A DNA stretch of 27,981 bases, taken from a virus. Where the stretch lies: IMG/VR virus record IMGVR_UViG_3300044617_000857, positions 1-27,981 of that record. One strand, 5' to 3'. The notes beneath the pieces are model-generated. The model did no database searches, was not told the origin of the DNA, and saw only the letters and a list, made by a program, of their open reading frames with translations. This document shows positions 21,508 to 27,628 of this stretch, piece by piece. Within the stretch, counting starts at the first letter, position 1; the number at the start of each line of letters is the position of its first letter. A program made the translations under genes and the position numbers.

Positions 21508-21684
21508 TTATCGCGAGTAATGCGCGGAATCGTCCCACATTATCACAATGGAATCAGGGTATTTCTCATGAGCGGCGCGGAGTGTTTCAGCTTCAGTATT
21601 AGAGGCACAATCACAATCCCTCAAGCCATCAATGAGAACGGAGAACATGGGAACGCATGCGGTCTTCGCAATTTCGATTTTCAT
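21508..21684 (-). CDS. 58-residue protein, unknown
   Basis: The ORF (MKIEIAKTACVPMFSVLIDG at its start, ending DDSAHYSR) shows a strand-helix-strand pattern with YPDSIVIMWDDS near the end. It lies between two assigned genes with gaps of about 45 to 95 bases. Supported by position and composition only. Confidence 0.45.
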   Translation of the reverse strand: MKIEIAKTACVPMFSVLIDGLRDCDCASNTEAETLRAAHEKYPDSIVIMWDDSAHYSR

Positions 21685-21729
21685 GGTATTTTTCTATTGG
21701 TTTAGGTTAGGCGTTCCGAGGGGAACAGG

Positions 21730-21801
21730 TTAGATGAAAAAGAGGGCTAGGCATGCGCCAAGGCCAGCGAGGAAACCGAGAGTGTCGAGAATGGTGCTCA
21801 T
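21730..21801 (-). CDS. 23-residue hydrophobic peptide
   Basis: The ATG overlaps the upstream stop (ATGA). After MSTILDT the rest is one membrane helix (LGFLAGLGACLALFFI). Such tiny hydrophobic peptides are common in phage early regions; function unknown. Confidence 0.4.
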   Translation of the reverse strand: MSTILDTLGFLAGLGACLALFFI

Positions 21802-22079
21802 GCTTCCCCCCATTGCAAAGATGCAAAAATCATATCCATAGCGCGGCGAGTGTCGCCATGATAGCGGTGGACATATTTTCTCCCATTGTGAAGCGTCACA
21901 ATCTCCCGCAACTCTTTTCCGCCATTATCGGAGGGATGGACATAATATGCAATGTGACCCGTAACAGAAGACCTCCCGACATTGGAGATTTTCTGTTTTT
22001 CTCTTGCGAATGTGCCATGCGGGAGTTTGTGAGGGATTTCGCGCGGCCATGGGGTGACGAGTGTTTCTGTTGTTTTCAT
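21798..22079 (-). CDS. Small basic protein, unknown
   Basis: The start at 22079 follows CACAAACAGAAACCC; ATG 22112 is the alternative. The 93 residues include TPWPREIPHKLPHGTFAREK, HIAYYVHPSDNGGKELREIV and a helical end ARRAMDMIF-like. It looks like a folded beta domain. Confidence 0.45.
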   Translation of the reverse strand: MKTTETLVTPWPREIPHKLPHGTFAREKQKISNVGRSSVTGHIAYYVHPSDNGGKELREIVTLHNGRKYVHRYHGDTRRAMDMIFASLQWGEA

Positions 22080-22115
22080 GGGTTTCTGTTTGTGAAGTGT
22101 AAAGGTGCGCATAGA

Positions 22116-22550
22116 TCAGCGTGAGATTGAATAAAACCAAGCTCCGGAGTCATCTTGGAACAGATAAGAGCTAATCCGCCCATCTTGCTTGTCAGCTTGC
22201 AATTGTTCGGGGTCGATATCCTCCAAAGAATCCGCCCCAGCTTCCCGAATATCTCCGGATACGAATTGAACAAGTAAGGCGTTTAATTCCTGATCGGTCA
22301 TCGCTTCCCGCTCCGATTCATCCCAAGCGCCAAAGTCAGCAATCCATTCTTTGAATGCCTCCCGTTGGTCATCATTGGTCAAAAGCTGGGGACCGTCCTT
22401 TGCATTGTTCCAAGTGATGCGCCCGGCATTCTCGCCCATCTCATAAGCGGAGGCGGAGAATTGAAACGCATCCTCCGAAAGCATAGGTGAGAGGTCAATT
22501 GTGCGGGCCGCATGGTAGGCGGTCCAGTCGATCTGAGTGTGTGTTGTCAT
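22116..22550 (-). CDS. Acidic phage protein, unknown
   Basis: The start at 22550 (MTTHTQIDW) is preferred; the longer frame runs into the previous gene. The 144 residues are acidic (pI clearly low): WTAYHAARTIDLSPMLSEDA, FKEWIADFGAWDESEREAMT, ELNALLVQFVSGDIREAGAD. Helical. Acidic DNA-mimic or inhibitor proteins have such composition, but nothing more supports that. Confidence 0.5.
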   Translation of the reverse strand: MTTHTQIDWTAYHAARTIDLSPMLSEDAFQFSASAYEMGENAGRITWNNAKDGPQLLTNDDQREAFKEWIADFGAWDESEREAMTDQELNALLVQFVSGDIREAGADSLEDIDPEQLQADKQDGRISSYLFQDDSGAWFYSISR

Positions 22551-22569
22551 AGTGTGGAAAGGTAAAGGG

Positions 22570-22875
22570 TCAGGCCAAAAGGTCGGCAAGTTGCGAGCGG
22601 ATATCCCGTGCAGTCTCTTTTGAGTTAGAACGGCGATAGACCCCGACAACGGCCCAATGCGGATAAAAATACGCTGCACCGGAATAACTATTATCGCCCG
22701 TTTGATAGTCCCACTCGCCTGACTCATTAATTGCAACGGTCAATTGAATGCCGGGGATGCTGTCATCCTCGAAAGCGCGATAATCGTCTCCGATATGAGA
22801 CTTGATATGTTTGACAAGGGATTCAAGCTCCGAAAGGGAAGGGAGCTTTGTGGATGTATGTTCTAGTGTGATCAT
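22570..22875 (-). CDS. Unknown protein
   Basis: 101 residues. LPSLSELESLVKHIKSHIGD, IPGIQLTVAINESGEWDYQT, then GAAYFYPHWAVVGVYRRSNS and a helical C terminus. It has the look of a small alpha-beta enzyme-like or binding domain. It is the last gene before the gene-poor island. Confidence 0.5.
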   Translation of the reverse strand: MITLEHTSTKLPSLSELESLVKHIKSHIGDDYRAFEDDSIPGIQLTVAINESGEWDYQTGDNSYSGAAYFYPHWAVVGVYRRSNSKETARDIRSQLADLLA

Positions 22876-22985
22876 TTGATTTGGTTTCTATTTGGTTTCT
22901 CACGGGGACCATCCCCGCTTGCAAATATACTTAGCATCTCCCATGCCAGCCTCGGCAGCCCCGCTTTGAACTGTTCAAATTGCAT
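22872..22985 (-). CDS. Possible 37-residue peptide ORF
   Basis: The stop overlaps the next ATG as ATGA, the joint used throughout this operon. The peptide reads MQFEQFKAGLPRLAWEMLSI at its start and ends basic. The start codon region is one copy of a 22-bp direct repeat. Also in frame is a longer ORF to 23114. Low support. Confidence 0.3.
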   Translation of the reverse strand: MQFEQFKAGLPRLAWEMLSIFASGDGPREKPNRNQIK

Positions 22986-23088
22986 AGCAAGAATCGTGCC
23001 AGTGCATTTATTGCCTAGTAAACAGGCAAGATTTGCCGAAAGGGGAAAGGATTGCCGAGGGGTATTTGCATAGCATGAAGCGTGCCAG
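22981..23088. repeat. Pair of 22-bp direct repeats plus short repeats
   Basis: TGCATAGCAAGAATCGTGCCAG (22981-23002, first 20 bases shown by position) and the copy at 23067-23088 differ at two positions. Between them are an inverted pair TTGCCT/AGGCAA and two copies of ATTGCCGA-type sequence before AGGGG. The 86-bp spacing and clustering suggest iteron-like sites. Confidence 0.5.
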
Positions 23089-23524
23089 CTTGTGAGGGAG
23101 AGAGGGGAATGCAATGGATAGGTGAGTTTTCATTATTTAATGAAAGGAATGAAAGGAATGGACGGCAATGCAATTCGTGGGAACGCAATTGCAATCCCGC
23201 TCCCGCTTTGCAATTTGTCGCCGCTCGCCTACTTTCCAGCTTGTGACCTATCGCCAACAATCCTGCATTTCATTCCCTTGTCCCTTTTCAGCACAGGTTG
23301 AAAGCATCTAACTCCCTGAAGCCCCGTAGAATCGTCCGCTTTTCCGGTGCTATCATACCATTGCTTTTAATCTAGGCGCAGTTTTAAACAGTTCAACGCA
23401 AGCCGTGTCCACTATCTACTTGTGCGTTTATCGGAAGTTATCAAACCGCATGCTGATCATCAACAGGTTGTGATAGCACATCGATGGGGCAAGCGGTCAG
23501 TCTCAACAGTGCGGCCCCACTAAT

Positions 23525-23710
23525 GAGAATGAGCCGAGCCGACAGCGACAGCAACGGCGACAGGCGGCGACAGCGTAGAGCGGAGGGAGCGGAGAGCGGA
23601 GAGCGTGTCCCTCACTAGGTGCGGCGGCGGAGGGAGAGCGTAGCGGCGGCGGTAGCGTAGCGGCGTGGAGCGTGGTGGCGGCAGGGGTGGTAGGGGGTGG
23701 GGGGAGTTGC
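23525..23710. repeat. GC-rich low-complexity tract
   Basis: Imperfect GCGGAG, GCGTAGCGGC, GCGACAG and GGTGG units run for about 185 bp. It ends in GGGGTGGTAGGGGGTGGGGGG (23684-23704), a G-run that could form a quadruplex on the plus strand. Reading frames through it are artefacts of composition. Confidence 0.6.
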
Positions 23711-23751
23711 GCGTGTGTCCATGGCGTAAAACAGACCCTACCAAAAACTAA

Positions 23752-23767
23752 AATTTAAATTTAAATT
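23752..23767. repeat. Perfect AT palindrome AATTTAAATTTAAATT
   Basis: A 16-base perfect palindrome made only of A and T, followed by ATTAAAAATCCCC. It lies about 40 bp from the G-rich tract and could be an unwinding element. Confidence 0.5.
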
Positions 23768-24040
23768 AAAAATCCCCTTTCTCCCCTATTTTACCCCTAT
23801 CCTATTTTCGTTCTTTGAGTTGCTGTTTTATTTGCTGTTAGAATATCGGCTTATCCGAGGTGATTTATCCCTTATTAAACTTACTCATGCTGCATTGCTT
23901 TGGTTTGCATGTATCCCTGCTTTTCTTTAATTGCCCTGTATCGCGTTTTCTGGGGTTGGAATGTCTCCTTGCCCTCCTTGCGGGATGTAATGCGTTTTAA
24001 CGGGCTTCTAGCGCGAAGGAATGGCTCTCCTGACTGTTGG

Positions 24041-24307
24041 CTAGGATGCTTCTTCGATTGTTTTGAGTCGCTTTACGAAGGCTAGGTTGAACTTTTGGCT
24101 TTGCATTGCGGCAAGGATGATTTTCATGTCCTCTTGGGAGTGCTGCAATTCTTCTTCCGAGTCGTTGAGGTCGTTGTCCAGTTCTTCTAAGACTTGGTTT
24201 GTTCTAGAGAGTTCGTCGGTCAGGTTGAAGATTGCTTCTTTCATTTGCTCGATCTCGGCCTTTAGGTCTTTATTTTCTTTCTGGAGATTGGCGTAGCTTG
24301 GTTTCAT
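24041..24307 (-). CDS. Coiled-coil protein
   Basis: Eighty-eight residues from ATG 24307 (24316 is an alternative). Almost the whole protein is coiled coil: NLQKENKDLKAEIEQMKEAI, LSRTNQVLEELDNDLNDSEE, LQHSQEDMKIILAAMQ, then a basic end KRLKTIEEAS. It may dimerise or scaffold a partner. The frame ends at TCC TAG, and the +1 frame stays open for 53 further codons. Confidence 0.55.
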   Translation of the reverse strand: MKPSYANLQKENKDLKAEIEQMKEAIFNLTDELSRTNQVLEELDNDLNDSEEELQHSQEDMKIILAAMQSQKFNLAFVKRLKTIEEAS

Positions 24308-24430
24308 ATAAAACATGTTCTTTAAAAGAAGCGCGGTTTCAGAGATACCGCAAAACTCCTCCCTGCACAGGTGAACACATGTGGCCCTGTCCGGCATCGG
24401 GCTTGTGTAGGGATGCTAGCCGAAATTGTA

Positions 24431-24574
24431 TTAGTTTTTCTTTTCTTCCTTACGCTCTTCTTTCTTCTTTCTGAAGATTTCGTCGTAGTTGTCCTTGTAT
24501 TGCTGTGTGTAGACGCTTGGGCGTGGGCGGGAGCCTTTGCCGTTGCGGTGTCGTTCTGTATAAGAGTTTTTCAC
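24431..24574 (-). CDS. 47-residue basic protein, GTG start
   Basis: GTG at 24574 opens KNSYTERHRNGKGSRPRPSV and VYTQQYKDNYDEIFRKKKEE, ending EEKKN. Very basic, unstructured start and helical end. It resembles in style the small basic protein encoded at 27473. No SD is evident. Confidence 0.45.
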   Translation of the reverse strand: MKNSYTERHRNGKGSRPRPSVYTQQYKDNYDEIFRKKKEERKEEKKN

Positions 24575-24612
24575 TTCAGGTCTAATTTATGTTAAAATGT
24601 ATAGTGTTTTGG

Positions 24613-24687
24613 TTAATTTGGTTTGCGGCAGGGACTCGTATGCATCCGCTTTTCAGGTGTGGGCTTTTTGGAGTCTAGGATGCTCAT
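24613..24687 (-). CDS. Possible 24-residue basic peptide
   Basis: ATG 24687 overlaps the stop of an open frame upstream as ATGA. It reads MSILDSKKPTPEKRMHTSPC and ends RKPN. Supported only by the overlap. Confidence 0.25.
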   Translation of the reverse strand: MSILDSKKPTPEKRMHTSPCRKPN

Positions 24688-25131
24688 GCACCGCCCTTCC
24701 AGCCGAGTTCCTTCACGACGCAAGGTCGGAGAGGGATTACCTTGGCAACAAGTGGGACACCTGCCTGCCGCAAATAGGGTGCGATGGAGTTCAGGTCGCT
24801 CGGCTGCTCTATGCATTTCCTCGGAAATACACCCGCATACGCAGTTGCGCCGAGTAAGGGTAGGGGTCAACCATACGGATGCCGATCTACCGCTCGTAGA
24901 GCTACGACTTATTAGCGTGCCGCCCTCAATGCTCCACCGCAAATTGGTTGATCGGGCTGGACGCTACCCCAGCTTCTGGTTTCGACGCACCTCGATGTGC
25001 GCTATCGGAGCATCCGCCACAACTTGTTCCGGACCTGTGTGACTGGGGCCAGACATACCCTTCAGTTTAGCGTGTCTGCTTTCCACGCCGCCGATCAAAA
25101 TTTTTCAAAGATCAATTCCGGTTTCGGAAAG
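24688..25131. other. GC-rich stretch without a convincing gene
   Basis: About 440 bp where several short minus-strand frames look protein-like but lack starts or are broken by stops: 24684-24866 (SDLNSIAPYLRQAGVPLVAK), a 30-codon ORF beginning MSGPSHTGPEQ near 25050, and a 21-codon ORF beginning MVDPYPYSAQ. This fits a decayed gene or structured non-coding RNA. I found no tRNA fold in it. Confidence 0.4.
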
Positions 25132-25147
25132 TTATTGTTCAACAATA
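25132..25147. promoter_or_regulatory. Dispersed palindrome on the stop of the RDEWREC gene
   Basis: TTATTGTTCAACAATA is 16 of 17 bases of the perfect palindrome. It includes the TAA stop of the minus-strand gene that ends at 25132. Confidence 0.5.
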
Positions 25148-25320
25148 CTCTGCTTGCTGCGTAAAACAATCTTTTTCACATACAGTAAAGCCTTGAGCCA
25201 GTTCACATCCTCCGAGAATTGGATGGGTGCGCAGCAGATAAGCCTTTCGCAACACTCCCTCCATTCGTCTCGCTCTTTCCGAACTCGTTCAATTTCAAAG
25301 TATGTATTGTATTTACTCAC
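25132..25320 (-). CDS. Small helical protein with RDEWREC motif
   Basis: GTG 25320 overlaps the helicase stop; a TTG at 25329 is possible too. The 62 residues read VSKYNTYFEIERVRKERDEW then RECCERLICCAPIQFSEDVN and a basic helical end. The RDxWxEC(A/C)E pattern is shared with the gene at 10278, and both stops fall in the same palindrome. Function unknown. Confidence 0.5.
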   Translation of the reverse strand: MSKYNTYFEIERVRKERDEWRECCERLICCAPIQFSEDVNWLKALLYVKKIVLRSKQSIVEQ

Positions 25321-26575
25321 TCTCCTCAAACCTAGCTTCGTGCCGGATGAATCTCAAGGGGATAGTGCGGATACCGCCGTGTCGGTTGTGAGTGATCTGC
25401 ATGACATAAGCAAACGGATCGTCGTTCTCAGGGTCTTTCTCTACCTTTGTAAAGGAGTCGCAGTCCATGTAGAATGTCCTGCTCTCGCGGACGAATCCCT
25501 GCTCGTTTAGTTGGGCTAGAAGGACAACACAGACATTCAACTCCTTTGCGATGATCTTGCAGGTTCGGCTGATCTCAGCAACCTCCCTCTCGCGGTTCTT
25601 AGGGTCGCCTGATGCCTCTACAAGCTGTGCGTAGTCCAGCATGATGATCTCGACCTTCTTCTCTGCTACCATCCTCCTGCACCTAGCTCTGAACTGCGAG
25701 ATCGTCATACACGCCTCGTCTATGATGTAAATCGGAAGTTTGCTTACCTGATTTATCAAAGATGATAACTTGGAATAGTCAAACTTGTTAAGCCTGCCGT
25801 CGAGGAGGTCTGATATGTTGATCTTAGCTCTATTGCAGGCGATCTTATCTATCAGTTCCTCCGCTGCCATCTCAAGCGAGACGATACAGACTGGGACTTG
25901 CTTCTCAAAAGCTGAATTAACAACCATTTGCATTGCAGAGGTTGTCTTGCCAGCCTTTGCTGCACCGCCAATGACATGCAGAGTCTTTGGGCGGAACCCT
26001 CTGGTAGCCTGATCCCAGAGCCTGATACCGCTTTCGTGTCCCCGATTGATAGCTCCCTTTGTTGTTGCGGCCTCCTCCCAGCGGTTGATGCAAGAGTTCA
26101 TTACCTCAGAGATATGCCTAGCCTCTGCTGATGTAGTGCTGAGTCCGGTTATCTCCTTGCTGGCGTGTTCCTGCAACTCTTGAGGGTCTTTCGCCATGTT
26201 GAGCGAGTCCATGATGAGTTGCTTGCAAGAGACATAGATTTTCCTGCGGACAAAGCAGTCCTGCATCGTTTTGAAGTATGTGTCAATATTCGCGCTGGTG
26301 AAGGTCAAAGTTGCGGTATTTGTCACATAATCCATTCCTCCTGCGTCATCCAGCCTCCCAGCCTTCTCCAGAGCGGAGGTGAGCGTAATCATGTCAATGT
26401 CTTCACGCTTCTGCCACATCTCCAGCATTGTCTCCCAAATGAGCTTGTGAGCGTGGTAGGTGAAGTGGTCGCGGGTTGTCTTGTCTGCAACCTTGTCGAT
26501 GAGTTTCGGGCTAGTGATCAGCGAGCAAAGGAATCCCTGCTCCGCTACGATATCTGCGGGTAGTTTGACTTTCAT
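25313..26575 (-). CDS. dnaB: DnaB-like replicative helicase
   Basis: A 420-residue RecA-fold helicase that opens duplex DNA at the fork. The N-terminal domain (8-110: EQGFLCSLITSPKLIDKVAD, WQKREDIDMITLTSALEKAG) is the DnaB N domain. The ATPase has Walker A GGAAKAGKTT (203-212), Walker B IIMLDYAQLV (310-319) and motif H3 VVLLAQLNEQG, and ends with HNRHGGIRTIPLRFIRHEARF, where the last Arg residues act across subunits. It starts behind CCGAACAC. The first gene of this part of the minus operon is the one at 26613. The loader is probably the protein at 10952. Confidence 0.9.
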   Translation of the reverse strand: MKVKLPADIVAEQGFLCSLITSPKLIDKVADKTTRDHFTYHAHKLIWETMLEMWQKREDIDMITLTSALEKAGRLDDAGGMDYVTNTATLTFTSANIDTYFKTMQDCFVRRKIYVSCKQLIMDSLNMAKDPQELQEHASKEITGLSTTSAEARHISEVMNSCINRWEEAATTKGAINRGHESGIRLWDQATRGFRPKTLHVIGGAAKAGKTTSAMQMVVNSAFEKQVPVCIVSLEMAAEELIDKIACNRAKINISDLLDGRLNKFDYSKLSSLINQVSKLPIYIIDEACMTISQFRARCRRMVAEKKVEIIMLDYAQLVEASGDPKNREREVAEISRTCKIIAKELNVCVVLLAQLNEQGFVRESRTFYMDCDSFTKVEKDPENDDPFAYVMQITHNRHGGIRTIPLRFIRHEARFEESE

Positions 26576-26612
26576 GTGTTCGGGATCAACCCTACCACAT
26601 CTAGTGTGCGAG

Positions 26613-26867
26613 TCAACGCTTCATTCCGAAAATATTCAATAGATCATCAAGCCCAGCCCCACGCATATTCGGGGAACTAACGAAATCGTCGTATTCCTCA
26701 TACGCTTGGGCATCGCTGTCTGGCTCTTGGTTGTAGCCTTGCTTGTATGCTGCATCGTAGGTGGTGAGGAAGAACTTCTTCAGCCCCGCTTGAGTGAAGG
26801 TCATCTTGTTCCCGTTCAGCGCAGGATTCTTGCGAAGATACAGTTCCCACAATTTTTCTTTACTCAT
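26613..26867 (-). CDS. Small protein upstream of the helicase, unknown
   Basis: Eighty-four residues: EKLWELYLRKNPALNGNKMT, FTQAGLKKFFLTTYDAAYKQ and an acidic end with LDDLLNIFGMKR. I recall short proteins of this type (LWxxYxxKNPxF) near phage replication genes. It is divergent from the gene at 26917 across a 49-bp gap. Confidence 0.55.
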   Translation of the reverse strand: MSKEKLWELYLRKNPALNGNKMTFTQAGLKKFFLTTYDAAYKQGYNQEPDSDAQAYEEYDDFVSSPNMRGAGLDDLLNIFGMKR

Positions 26868-26888
26868 ACATAATCAAGTGTAGTTTTC

Positions 26889-26901
26889 TTGTTAAACAAT
26901 A
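26889..26901. promoter_or_regulatory. Dispersed palindrome TTGTT-A-AACAA in a divergent gap
   Basis: TTGTTAAACAATA is centred 23 nt before the ATG at 26917 and 27 nt from the start of the minus gene at 26867, so it could serve both divergent genes. Confidence 0.5.
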
Positions 26902-26916
26902 GAAAGAACAAAAATT

Positions 26917-27195
26917 ATGGCAGAAAAATCAATAAGATTCGGAACTCCTGAAATGGTGTCTGATTATAAAAAAAACATGGGCCAAGGCATGGCGGCTAAT
27001 GCTTTTCGGAGATTGTTCCCGAATTGGGACAGCATGAGTGAGGAACAAAAGGCAGAAACTCTAGGAAAGTGGGAGGGCCAAAAGAGTCGAAAAGAAATGG
27101 ATATTGCTAGTCTCCGCGAAAAAGCGTTTAGGGAAGGATTGGCAAAGGGAAGGCCGGGTGGACTTGGTGGAATGTCTGCTACTGGAATCACTTAA
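26917..27195 (+). CDS. Small basic protein, unknown
   Basis: Ninety-two residues. EKSIRFGTPEMVSDYKKNMG and AFRRLFPNWDSMSEEQKAET are helical, the end is Gly-rich (GRPGGLGGMSATGIT). Adjacent genes at 27201 and 27473 share its basic character and may form one unit. No family recognised. Confidence 0.5.
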   Translation: MAEKSIRFGTPEMVSDYKKNMGQGMAANAFRRLFPNWDSMSEEQKAETLGKWEGQKSRKEMDIASLREKAFREGLAKGRPGGLGGMSATGIT

Positions 27196-27200
27196 CTATT

Positions 27201-27476
27201 ATGGCATACGGTTGGTCTCCAGAACAAATGGCTCGCGTTAATGAACGCAGGTCCGCACGCGGCCAAAAGTCACTTGATCCGGGTAAGGTTGATCGTGAAT
27301 ATGTTTCTAAGTATGCGGAAGAGGAAGATCGTAGAAAGCAAAGGCTGGCTAAACAACCTTTGGAGGAAGAGCCTGAAATGAGTTCTTTTGATGAATATCT
27401 TGCAGATATTCGTATGAGACAGGCTCTAAAGGGTAAGAAGATTTTACCTCCGACAATGACAGGAAGGGCTGTATGA
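27201..27476 (+). CDS. Small charged protein, unknown
   Basis: Ninety-one residues: SPEQMARVNERRSARGQKSL, YVSKYAEEEDRRKQRLAKQP and DEYLADIRMRQALKGKKILP. Highly charged helices with no sign of a fold core. It overlaps the next gene by four bases. Confidence 0.5.
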   Translation: MAYGWSPEQMARVNERRSARGQKSLDPGKVDREYVSKYAEEEDRRKQRLAKQPLEEEPEMSSFDEYLADIRMRQALKGKKILPPTMTGRAV

Positions 27477-27628
27477 AAAAGAAAACTGAACCAAAATCTG
27501 AAGGCTACCCTCCGAAGAAAAACATCCCCAAATACACGGATAACTTTCGCAGCATTTACGACAAGCGTCTTTCTAAAAAGATGCAGAAGAATAAAACCTT
27601 TCAGTCTCTCAACGCGCAGCAGGGCTGA
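27473..27628 (+). CDS. 51-residue basic peptide
   Basis: MKKKTEPKSEGYPPKKNIPK then TDNFRSIYDKRLSKKMQKNK, strongly basic. The last 20 bases overlap the 3' end of the dCMP deaminase gene on the other strand. Function unknown. Confidence 0.5.
   Translation: MKKKTEPKSEGYPPKKNIPKYTDNFRSIYDKRLSKKMQKNKTFQSLNAQQG

Larger units (their letters stand above)
22986..24040. other. Gene-poor island, candidate replication origin region
   Basis: About 1.05 kb without a convincing gene in an otherwise packed genome. It holds direct and inverted repeats (22981-23088), GCAAT-rich repeats (23105-23215), a GGGGC/GCCCC pair around 23486-23518, a GC-rich low-complexity tract (23525-23710) and, next to it, an AT-rich palindrome (23752-23767). 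GC block beside an AT unwinding tract with iteron-like repeats is the classic make-up of an origin. A packaging site is the alternative. Confidence 0.4.

Noticed and set aside
23520-23744. Minus-strand ORF of Pro/Arg/Ser repeats
   Set aside because: Pure translation of the GC-rich microsatellite.
24870-24930. tRNA D-arm-like GTAGCTCTACGAGCGGTAGATC on the minus strand
   Set aside because: No matching acceptor stem, anticodon arm or TTCGA loop can be placed around it.
24623-25042. 139-codon plus-strand ORF
   Set aside because: No leader or SD, no known motif, Arg/Ser-rich composition, and it lies against the direction of both flanking genes.
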